Assembly (NCBI GenBank): GCA_037442365.1
Contig: JBBIQK010000053.1
Location: 1-20,849 of the forward strand
Source of the DNA: GBS-DC sp037442365
GTDB taxonomy: Bacteria > Armatimonadota > Fimbriimonadia > Fimbriimonadales > GBS-DC
Direction of reading: 5' to 3'
Length of the DNA stretch: 20,849 bases
The notes beneath the pieces are model-generated. The model was not told the DNA's origin. It searched no databases and worked only from the letters and a program-made list of their open reading frames with translations. This document shows, piece after piece, positions 14,407 through 20,733 of the stretch. Every line of letters begins with the position of its first letter. Within the stretch, counting starts at the first letter, position 1. A program made the translations under genes and the position numbers.

Positions 14407-14447
14407 TTTACTGACCCGCGAGTCAACCGTGCGCGGGAGGTGATGCC

Positions 14448-17015
14448 ATGAAACGAGCGTTGGGGTTCATGGGCGTGCTCGGCTGGCTGCTGAGCGTACA
14501 GCTGGCGTATAGCGTTTCCGAAACAAGCAAGCGACTGCCTGCGCCCCCTGCAGGCGTCTCTGAACTGGTACAGGCGACGACAGGCGACCTTCCCGGTGGA
14601 CCGAAAGCCGATGGGCGACCGGGCGACTATGTGCTGCGCAACCGTGTGGCGACCTTCGTGATTGCGGGCGACCGACCGACGCATGGCTATGGGCGGTTCG
14701 GCGGCAGGCTGATCGACGCTGTGCGCCACGAAGACGGACGCCAGCAGGACTTTCTCGGCGAGCAGTTTTTCGGGATAGCCGACGCACGCGGGCTGCTTGC
14801 CGCGCGCACGCTGCGTCCCACCGCGTTCGAGGTAGTCTCGTCGGGCGGGGCGGGCAAGCCGGCGATTCTGCGCGTGCGCATGACCGACGAACGACTGCCA
14901 CTGATTGACCAGACCACGCGCCTGCCCAGCCAGCCGTTGGGCGTGCAGGCAACCCTCACCTACACCCTCGAACCCGACTCGCCCACCCTGCAGATTGAGG
15001 CGACGCTGCAGAACCCGACCGACCGCGCCCAGACCTACACGCTGCTGCTGGCATGGGTGCAGGACGACGGCATGCAGATGTATATGCCGCCGTTCGGCAA
15101 CGCGAAGGCGGCGCAGGGCAGCGGCGCGGGCGCAGGCGTGATGGCGATGATTCAGACCCTGCGCGGCGCAATCCCCTACGCGGCGGCGGTCAACCACACG
15201 CTGAGCTACGGATTGTTCCCCCTCGACGAGCGGTTCCCCGCTGTGCAGAAGGTGCAGGACATCTACCTGTTCACGCTGCTGGCGGGGGCGCGCGCAGAGC
15301 CGAACGGAAGCGCGTCGGCGCGCTGGGCGTTCACCGTCGGCGCGGGCGAGACGGAGACCGTGCGCGCCGAGCGCGACCGCCTGATGAACCGCGCACCTGA
15401 GCAAATCCTCACGCAAGGGCTTGTGCAGAACGGGGGCGGCGCGCCGCTGGAGAACGCGCGCGTCTACCTGTTCCAGCAGAACGGCGGCGAGCAGTTCGTC
15501 ACGGTTGTGCGCACGGACGCGCAGGGACGGTTCGCCGCGCGCCTGCCGCAGGGCGAGTACCGCGCGATGGCGTTCGCCGACCACCACAGCCCGCAGGAGT
15601 TCCGCTTCAGCACGCCCACGAGCGTCTTGCCCAGCGTGAACCTGCCCGAACCCGCGCAACTGCAGCTGCGCGCGACCGATTCGCGCAACCGCCCCGCGCC
15701 GACCACCGTCGTGTTCCAGCGGCTGGACGAGCCGCGCGTGCGCGCCCAGCGACTGCTCTACGGCGAAGAGGGCAACTTCGGCGGCTGGACGCGCGTGCAT
15801 TTCAGCCTCACGGGCAACGAGACGCTGCCAGTCGAGCCCGGACGCTACCGCATCACGCTGCTGCGCGGCTTCGAGTACGAGATTGCCCAACAGGAGTTCG
15901 ACCTGCAACCGGGCGAGCGTGCGACTTTCAACGCGCAACTGGCGCACACTGCCCCGCTGGAGGGATACCTCTCCGGCGACTTCCACCTGCACACCCTCGC
16001 CTCTGCCGATTCGTTCGACTTTTTCGAGGACAAAGTCGCCTCCTATGTGGCGATGGATGTGCATATCATGGTCAACACCGACCATGACTACCATGTTGAC
16101 CTCGCGCCGACCGTGCAGGCGATGGGCGTACGCAACCGCCTCGCCACTGTTGTCGGCAACGAGATTACGCCGATGAACACGATTGGGCACTTCAACGCCT
16201 TCCCGCAGCGCTACGACCCGAATGCATGGAACAACGGCGCGATTGAGTGGTGGGATCGCACGCCGGGCGAGATTTTCGCCGCCGCCCGCAAAAACTACGA
16301 CGGCGATTCCATCGTGATGATTAACCACCCGCGCGCGCCGACGATGGGCTACTTCCTGCATGTCGGGCTGGACCCCAAAACGGGCGAGGTCAAGCGCCCC
16401 AATGAACTCAGCGAGGACTTCGACGCGATTGAGGTCATGAACGGCATGGGCGTCGCCGCCGCCGAGACCGTGATGCAGGACTGGTTCTACTTCCTGAATC
16501 GGGGCAAGCGCGTGCTGGGCATCGGCACGACCGACAGCCATCATGTGTTCCGCCTGCAGCTGGGGCTGCCGCGCACCTATGTCTATTACGGGCATCGCGA
16601 CCCGTCGCGCGTGACGCCCGATAACCTTATTAAACAGATGCGCACGGGCAACCTGGTGGTCTCCAGCGGTCCTGTGCTGACGCTGACCGCGGCGGATGCG
16701 CGGCGTCCGAACCAGCGCGTGCGCATCGGCGACACGCTCAAACTGCAGGGCGACGCGATTCAGCTCGAGGTGCAGGCGCGCGCGGCGTCGTGGGTGCGCG
16801 TGAAGTCGCTGCAGGTGATTGTGAACGGCGCGGTCGTGCGCGAGGAGCCGCTGAATCAGCCTGAGGGCAAGCCGCTGGACTACAAAGCGACGCTGACCGT
16901 GCCCGTGCAGGGCGCGCGCGGCTGGGTGCTGGTACGCATCGTCGGCGAGCGGTTCACCGCCCTGTTCGGCGACGCGCCGATGGCGTTCACCAACCCCGTG
17001 TATTGGGAGCGGTAG
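14448..17015 (+). CDS. Secreted PHP-domain metallohydrolase (CehA/McbA-like)
   Basis: An 855-residue exported protein with an N-terminal signal segment (MKRALGFMGVLGWLLSVQLAYS). Residues ~25-310 form a beta-rich region of unknown type. About 320-385 resembles a carboxypeptidase-regulatory/Ig-like fold (APLENARVYLF, TDAQGRFAARLPQGEY), with a second such region at ~404-500. The PHP catalytic domain follows at ~508-705: Asp511-Phe-His513-Leu-His515, Asp545-His546 (NTDHDYH), Glu572 (GNEIT), His627 (MINHPRAP) and Asp696-Ser-His698 (GTTDSHH). This is a complete-looking metal-ligand set. A C-terminal beta domain closes the protein. CehA/McbA members hydrolyse carbamate or amide esters, but most are uncharacterised, so the substrate is unknown. 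It has no partner gene and converges on rnhA with a 9-base gap. Confidence 0.85.
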   Translation: MKRALGFMGVLGWLLSVQLAYSVSETSKRLPAPPAGVSELVQATTGDLPGGPKADGRPGDYVLRNRVATFVIAGDRPTHGYGRFGGRLIDAVRHEDGRQQDFLGEQFFGIADARGLLAARTLRPTAFEVVSSGGAGKPAILRVRMTDERLPLIDQTTRLPSQPLGVQATLTYTLEPDSPTLQIEATLQNPTDRAQTYTLLLAWVQDDGMQMYMPPFGNAKAAQGSGAGAGVMAMIQTLRGAIPYAAAVNHTLSYGLFPLDERFPAVQKVQDIYLFTLLAGARAEPNGSASARWAFTVGAGETETVRAERDRLMNRAPEQILTQGLVQNGGGAPLENARVYLFQQNGGEQFVTVVRTDAQGRFAARLPQGEYRAMAFADHHSPQEFRFSTPTSVLPSVNLPEPAQLQLRATDSRNRPAPTTVVFQRLDEPRVRAQRLLYGEEGNFGGWTRVHFSLTGNETLPVEPGRYRITLLRGFEYEIAQQEFDLQPGERATFNAQLAHTAPLEGYLSGDFHLHTLASADSFDFFEDKVASYVAMDVHIMVNTDHDYHVDLAPTVQAMGVRNRLATVVGNEITPMNTIGHFNAFPQRYDPNAWNNGAIEWWDRTPGEIFAAARKNYDGDSIVMINHPRAPTMGYFLHVGLDPKTGEVKRPNELSEDFDAIEVMNGMGVAAAETVMQDWFYFLNRGKRVLGIGTTDSHHVFRLQLGLPRTYVYYGHRDPSRVTPDNLIKQMRTGNLVVSSGPVLTLTAADARRPNQRVRIGDTLKLQGDAIQLEVQARAASWVRVKSLQVIVNGAVVREEPLNQPEGKPLDYKATLTVPVQGARGWVLVRIVGERFTALFGDAPMAFTNPVYWER

Positions 17016-17039
17016 AGGGGGGCGTCATTCATCCCCCTC
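17015..17039. terminator. Possible hairpin between convergent genes
   Basis: GAGGGGG (17015-17021) and CCCCCTC (17033-17039) form a perfect 7-bp stem with an 11-base loop, starting at the last base of the plus-strand stop and covering the end of rnhA. It could stop or stall transcription from both sides, but neither strand shows the T-run of an intrinsic terminator. Confidence 0.35.
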
Positions 17040-17588
17040 AAACAACCCCATCTGTTGCGGCTCGGATTGGGGTTGTTTCGGGTCGCGTCGGGTGGACCTG
17101 CGGGGCGTGCGGGCAGGCGGCGTTTCGGGCGTCGCGGGCGCTAAGGCGGGCGTCAGCGGCTTCAGCCTGCCAGACGCGACTCCGCGCGCCCAGCGGTCGA
17201 CCTGCGCCATTTCGGGCAGACTGTTGCGCGGCACGGCGTGGGGGGTAATCCGCATCCCCTGCGCCTGCTGGCGCGCGCTGTGGAGCAACTGGCGCAGCCC
17301 CGCATCTTTGACTTTGTAGACCCCCTGCCACTGCTTCACCACCAGCTCACTGTCGGAGAACCACTCCACCTCGCCCGCGCCAAGGCGACGCGCAGCGTCC
17401 AGTCCGCGCAGCAACGCGCGGTATTCCGCCTGATTGTTCGTCGCCGTGCCCAGCGGCTCGCGCCCCGCCGCCAAAATGTTGCCCGACTCGTCTTTAAGCA
17501 GGTAAGCAATCCCCGCCGAACCGGGATTGCCAATCGACGAGCCGTCCGTATAGAGGCGAATTCGCCTGCTGGAAGGATTTGTTGCCAC
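17025..17588 (-). CDS. rnhA: RNase HI-like ribonuclease with Pro/Arg-rich tail
   Basis: Degrades the RNA strand of RNA-DNA hybrids. 187 residues; the catalytic DEDD set is visible: Asp15 (LYTDGSSIGNPG), Glu55 (NNQAEYRALL), Asp79 (FSDSELVVKQ) and Asp131 (MAQVDRWAR). The spacing fits the compact RnhA type common outside Proteobacteria. Residues ~143-187 form a low-complexity Pro/Arg/Thr tail ending QQMGLFEGDE. The start is GTG at 17588; no well-placed Shine-Dalgarno is seen, and a TACACT ends eight bases before the GTG, hinting at a leaderless transcript. It begins 15 bases after the queA stop. It could equally be called an RNase H-fold (reverse-transcriptase-like) protein. Confidence 0.88.
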   Translation of the reverse strand: MATNPSSRRIRLYTDGSSIGNPGSAGIAYLLKDESGNILAAGREPLGTATNNQAEYRALLRGLDAARRLGAGEVEWFSDSELVVKQWQGVYKVKDAGLRQLLHSARQQAQGMRITPHAVPRNSLPEMAQVDRWARGVASGRLKPLTPALAPATPETPPARTPRRSTRRDPKQPQSEPQQMGLFEGDE

Positions 17589-17595
17589 CGTGCGT

Positions 17596-17601
17596 AGTGT
17601 A
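17596..17601 (-). promoter_or_regulatory. Possible -10 box, leaderless rnhA
   Basis: AGGTACACT on the minus strand sits just after the queA TGA. Seven bases (ACGCACG) separate TACACT from the rnhA GTG, the same distance as at the dockerin gene. No -35 identified. Confidence 0.35.
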
Positions 17602-17603
17602 CC

Positions 17604-18614
17604 TCACAATATCAGCATCGCGTCGCCGAAGCTGAGGAACCGATACCGCTCGCGCACGGCTTCCTGATACGCGCGCAGCACGAACTCGCGCCCCGCGAAC
17701 GCGCTCACCAGCACGAGCATCGTGGTGCGCGGCATGTGGAAGTTGGTAATCAGCGCCTCCACCACCTTGAATTCGTAGCCCGGCGTGATATAGAGGCGCG
17801 TTTCGGCGGCGCCGGGCTGCACCTGCCGTCGCCCGACGGCGGCGCTCTCCAGCGTGCGCACGCATGTCGTGCCCACCGCGACGATGCGCCCCTGCGTGGC
17901 GTTAATCACGGCGGCGGCTTCGGGGCTAATCGTGTACCACTCCCCATGCATCGTGTGCTGCTCAACCTGTTGCGCCTGCAGGGGGCGGAAAGTGTCCAGA
18001 CTCACATGGAGGGTGATGTACGCCACCCGAACGCCCTGCGCCTTGAGGCGTTCGAGCAGTTGCGGCGTGAAGTGCAACCCTGCTGTGGGCGCGGCGGCGG
18101 AGCCGGGTGATTGCGCGTAGACCGTCTGATACCGCTCCGGGTCGGTCAGTGCCCTGTGGATATACGGCGGCAGGGGCACCTGCCCAACGCGCGGGAGTAT
18201 CTGTTCTATCGGTTCGTCGCTGTGCAGGCGCACGAGTCGCAGTCCGCCCTCCAGCCTGCCTTCAATCACTACTTCCAGCAGGTCGCCAATCTGCACGCGG
18301 CTGCCGTCGGGCAGTCGCCGTCCGGGGCGCACCAGCGCGTGCCAGCGCCCGTCGGCAAGCGGATAGAGCAAAAACACCTCCGCCTGCCCACCTGTTGGTT
18401 TGCGTCCCAGCAAGCGCCACGCCGATACGCGCGTGTCGTTCAGCACCAGCGTATCGCCCGCCTGCAGGTAGTCGGTCAACTCGTAGAAGCGACGATGCTC
18501 AATCGTCTGGTTCGCGCGATTCAGCGCCATCAGGCGCGAATGGTCGCGCGGCTCGATGGGCTCCTGCGCAATCAGCGATTCGGGCAGCTCGTAGTCGAAG
18601 AGGGAGGCGTCCAT
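17604..18614 (-). CDS. queA: QueA, SAM:tRNA ribosyltransferase-isomerase
   Basis: Transfers and rearranges the ribosyl part of S-adenosylmethionine onto preQ1-modified tRNA to make epoxyqueuosine at wobble position 34. 336 residues. Family signatures in order: AQEPIEPRDHSRLMAL, LVLNDTRVSAWRLLGRK, TGGQAEVFLL, VPLPPYI, YQTVYAQSPGSAAAPTAGLH, LHVSLDTFRPL (often HVGLGTF), EWYTISPEAA, IVAVGTTCVRTLES and the C-terminal ALITNFHMPRTTMLVLVSAF with FLSFGDAMLIL. ATG 18614 (MDASLFDYELPESLIAQ) is chosen over a start nine codons earlier because it matches the family and sits two bases after the DUF2905 stop. Other queuosine genes are not in view. Confidence 0.96.
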   Translation of the reverse strand: MDASLFDYELPESLIAQEPIEPRDHSRLMALNRANQTIEHRRFYELTDYLQAGDTLVLNDTRVSAWRLLGRKPTGGQAEVFLLYPLADGRWHALVRPGRRLPDGSRVQIGDLLEVVIEGRLEGGLRLVRLHSDEPIEQILPRVGQVPLPPYIHRALTDPERYQTVYAQSPGSAAAPTAGLHFTPQLLERLKAQGVRVAYITLHVSLDTFRPLQAQQVEQHTMHGEWYTISPEAAAVINATQGRIVAVGTTCVRTLESAAVGRRQVQPGAAETRLYITPGYEFKVVEALITNFHMPRTTMLVLVSAFAGREFVLRAYQEAVRERYRFLSFGDAMLIL

Positions 18615-18616
18615 CG

Positions 18617-18850
18617 TTATCGCCCTCGCGCCGTCAGCCACGCCCAGAAGGTCAGAATCAGCGTCAGCAGGAGGCTGATGAGGATGCTTGTGCCCAGCGG
18701 GAAGTAGAACGAGAAGCCGTCGCGCTGAATGGCGATATCGCCGGGCAGCCGCCAGCCGCGCAACCCCAGCCGCTCCAGCCCAATCAGCAGCAGCCCCACT
18801 ACCACCAGCACTGCGCCCAGCCCAAGCAACAGCTTCCCAATTGCGCCCAT
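18617..18850 (-). CDS. DUF2905 small membrane protein
   Basis: A 77-residue protein with two membrane helices (about 5-27 and 52-73) separated by a short loop containing RLPGDIAIQRDGFSFYFPLG. The LPGDI and FYFPLGTSI motifs identify the DUF2905 family, whose function is unknown. In many Firmicutes-type genomes it sits between ruvB and queA; here it precedes queA by two bases while ruvB is absent. ATG 18850 has AGAGGT about ten bases before it. The 44-base gap to tRNA-Glu suggests both may share the tRNA promoter. Confidence 0.85.
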   Translation of the reverse strand: MGAIGKLLLGLGAVLVVVGLLLIGLERLGLRGWRLPGDIAIQRDGFSFYFPLGTSILISLLLTLILTFWAWLTARGR

Positions 18851-18894
18851 GCGTCGTGTCTACCTCTGGGAACCTCGTTGGAGGGAGAAGTTTC

Positions 18895-18971
18895 TGGTGA
18901 CCCCAGGGGGATTCGAACCCCCGTCCTCCTGGCTGAGAACCAGGCGTCCTCGACCGCTAGACCATGGGGCC
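18895..18971 (-). tRNA. tRNA-Glu (anticodon CUC), CCA encoded
   Basis: A full cloverleaf on the minus strand: acceptor GGCCCCA/TGGGGTC (one G-U pair), D arm GTCT-GGAC, anticodon stem CCTGG/CCAGG with loop TTCTCAG giving CUC (reads GAG, Glu), 5-base variable loop AGGAC, T stem GGGGG/CCCCC with loop TTCGAAT, discriminator A and a genomically encoded CCA. 77 bases with CCA. A strong promoter lies just upstream. No integrase or duplicated 3' end is nearby, so there is no sign of use as an attachment site. Confidence 0.96.
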
Positions 18972-18981
18972 ACCGTGCGGC

Positions 18982-19014
18982 ATTATAATACCCTATCGGG
19001 CGCGCCTGTGTCAA
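18982..19014 (-). promoter_or_regulatory. Promoter of tRNA-Glu
   Basis: Consensus TTGACA (19014-19009), an 18-base spacer ending GATAGGG, then TATTAT (18990-18985) overlapping a perfect TATAAT (18987-18982). The predicted start is 4-7 bases before the tRNA 5' end. The -35 lies in the loop, and the spacer in one arm, of the 15-bp inverted repeat 18992-19033. Confidence 0.75.
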
Positions 19015-19033
19015 GGGGGGCGCGCCCGATAGG
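18992..19033. repeat. Perfect 15-bp inverted repeat after DUF1573 gene
   Basis: CCTATCGGGCGCGCC (18992-19006) and its exact reverse complement (19019-19033) flank a 12-base loop. On the minus strand the stem begins one base after the stop of the DUF1573 gene, so it could end or protect that mRNA. No T-run follows: the next bases are the TATTATAAT of the tRNA promoter. It could also act as a DNA dyad over the tRNA promoter. Confidence 0.85.
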
Positions 19034-19034
19034 T

Positions 19035-20678
19035 TCAGTTTGCGCTTGCGGCAAGCACATTCGCCATCAACGAGACGCGCAGCGTCGACTGCTGCGGATC
19101 GTCCGTCTCGATAATCAGGTTTTTGCGCACGGTTCCCGCGGGCCAACCGCCCTTGTAGCGCAGGATGAAGCGGTGCTGCTTGCCGTCGGGGGTCGCCTCG
19201 TGCCGCACCTCCACATTCGGGTCGTCCACCTCGAACTTTTTGACCAGGAAGCCCTTGTCGCCCCGGCTGACGGTGACCACGCGCTCCACGGGCAGCGGGG
19301 TCGCCGCATTAATCGCGCCGAAGAAGACGGTCGTCGGCGTGACGATGATGCCCTTCTCGCAGTTCAGCGCGATGTTCACCTGGGGCATGGCGGTGGAGTT
19401 GGTGCGCACGGTTGCCAGAATCGTGTTGCGTCCGGGCGGCGCGTCGGGGCTGACGGTGATGACGACCTTCGTGCGCTTATCGTCGATCTTCTGCGCCTCC
19501 GCGCGGGCGAAGGGCACATTCACGCGCACCTCCTGCACCTCCAGCGGCTCGTTGGTGTTCGAGACCACCTCCACTTCCTGTACGGTGGGGGCGTCCGTTT
19601 TCAGGGCGACGGGGATCTGCTCGCTGGGTTTGACCTCGATGGCGACGCGGATGGTGGTGGTCAGGCGCAGGGTCAGGTTCGGGGTATCGGGATCGTTGCT
19701 GGTGACCTGAATGGTCTTGATTTGCGCCCCGCGGAAGCCTGCCGTGCGCAGCTCCGCCTCGATTTTGCCCTCCTTGCCAGGCTCAATCACCTTATCGAAG
19801 TAGGGGGTCACGCAGCCGCAGCTGGGGCGCACGGAGGTGAGTTCCAGCGGCGCGTCGCCCATGTTTTTGACGATAAACGCATGCTTGACCACCGCGCCCT
19901 GCGTGGTCTCGCCGAAGTCGTACTCGGTCGCCTCGATGACCATTTTCGGCTTGGGCATATAGACGGCGACGCGGCGGGTCGTGAAGTCGGCAAGCGTCGT
20001 GCGCACCTGATTCAGCGCGCGCACCCGCGCCACCTCCTCACTGGTGGGCGCGGTCGGCAGGTCCTCCGAGTTCCACACAGGTCCCATCAGGTCGGTATCT
20101 TTCTGGCTCTCGCCCAGTCCCAGATACGCGCCCACCGCCTGCCCCACCAGATGCGCGACGGCTTTCGTCGACTGGGGCATCTCGGTGTAGGGGACATAGG
20201 TCGCGATTCGCGCGCGCACGCGCCGACGCTCGCCCTGATGCGGGGGCAGGAACAGGCGCGCGCGCCCGTGCATCAGGCGGAACTGCCCCGCCGTGATTTC
20301 GGCGACATCCTCTTCGAATACAATCTGCACATCTGCGGCGCGCTCGTCGTCTGTCCATTCGATGCGCGGATTGCCTCCAAGCGCGGTGTTCCAGTTCTGA
20401 ACCGCCTCCATCGCCGCCTGACGGAAGCTCTCGCGCAGGTCTACCGGAATGGTCGCCCAGCTGCCGTAAATGCGCACAACGGCAGGAATGGCTAACGGCT
20501 TCACTAATTTTTCCGCTTCTGCAAACTCGCCCTTGGAGAGGAGATTAATCGCCTGGGTCAATTGATCATGCTCCAGTTTCGCGACATTCTCGGGAAGCGC
20601 AGGCGCTTTCGGGGCGTTCTGCGCCCATGTCGCGACGCTGGAGACGATGAGCAACAACGCTGTAATCCATTTCTGCAT
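19035..20678 (-). CDS. Secreted protein: degenerate matrixin-like domain plus DUF1573
   Basis: 547 residues with a signal peptide (MQKWITALLLIVSSVATWAQ). Residues ~70-205 follow the matrixin/metzincin pattern: IPVDLRESFRQAAMEAVQNW, WTDDERAADVQIVF, then AVAHLVGQAVGAYLGLGES and DLMGP. The zinc motif HExxHxxGxxH is broken: His176 remains, but the Glu is Leu177, the second His is Gln180 and the third is Glu190; the Met-turn Met198 persists. Proteolysis is therefore unlikely. Residues ~246-345 are a DUF1573 Ig-like domain (YDFGETTQGAVVKHAFIVKN, then PSCGCV with Cys287 and Cys289), followed by more beta-sandwich repeats to the C-terminus. Function unknown; probably a cell-envelope or periplasmic binding/structural protein. 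ATG 20678 has GGAGGG seven bases upstream. Confidence 0.85.
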   Translation of the reverse strand: MQKWITALLLIVSSVATWAQNAPKAPALPENVAKLEHDQLTQAINLLSKGEFAEAEKLVKPLAIPAVVRIYGSWATIPVDLRESFRQAAMEAVQNWNTALGGNPRIEWTDDERAADVQIVFEEDVAEITAGQFRLMHGRARLFLPPHQGERRRVRARIATYVPYTEMPQSTKAVAHLVGQAVGAYLGLGESQKDTDLMGPVWNSEDLPTAPTSEEVARVRALNQVRTTLADFTTRRVAVYMPKPKMVIEATEYDFGETTQGAVVKHAFIVKNMGDAPLELTSVRPSCGCVTPYFDKVIEPGKEGKIEAELRTAGFRGAQIKTIQVTSNDPDTPNLTLRLTTTIRVAIEVKPSEQIPVALKTDAPTVQEVEVVSNTNEPLEVQEVRVNVPFARAEAQKIDDKRTKVVITVSPDAPPGRNTILATVRTNSTAMPQVNIALNCEKGIIVTPTTVFFGAINAATPLPVERVVTVSRGDKGFLVKKFEVDDPNVEVRHEATPDGKQHRFILRYKGGWPAGTVRKNLIIETDDPQQSTLRVSLMANVLAASAN

Positions 20679-20698
20679 ACAGATACCCTCCAGCCTAT

Positions 20699-20704
20699 AT
20701 TATA
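20699..20704 (-). promoter_or_regulatory. -10 box of the DUF1573 gene
   Basis: GGGCTATAATATAG on the minus strand gives a consensus TATAAT 20 bases before the ATG at 20678, with the GGAGGG ribosome binding site between. No convincing -35 was found. Confidence 0.55.
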
Positions 20705-20733
20705 GCCCATGCGCGCCTCAAAGGTCATTGGCA

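Noticed and set aside
14325..16595. 756-residue open frame on the minus strand opposite the PHP gene
   Set aside because: Arg/His/Ala-rich shadow caused by GC-rich codons of the plus-strand gene; it has no recognisable domains and no promoter or ribosome binding site.
18895..18971. tRNA-Glu as an integration (att) site
   Set aside because: No integrase, no second copy of the tRNA 3' end and no mobile genes are visible in the window.
18992..19033. Classical rho-independent terminator
   Set aside because: The stem is strong, but neither side is followed by a T-run, so it is reported only as an inverted repeat.
18729..20495. 588-residue open frame on the plus strand
   Set aside because: It runs antisense through tRNA-Glu, a promoter and the DUF1573 gene, and its composition is that of a shadow frame.
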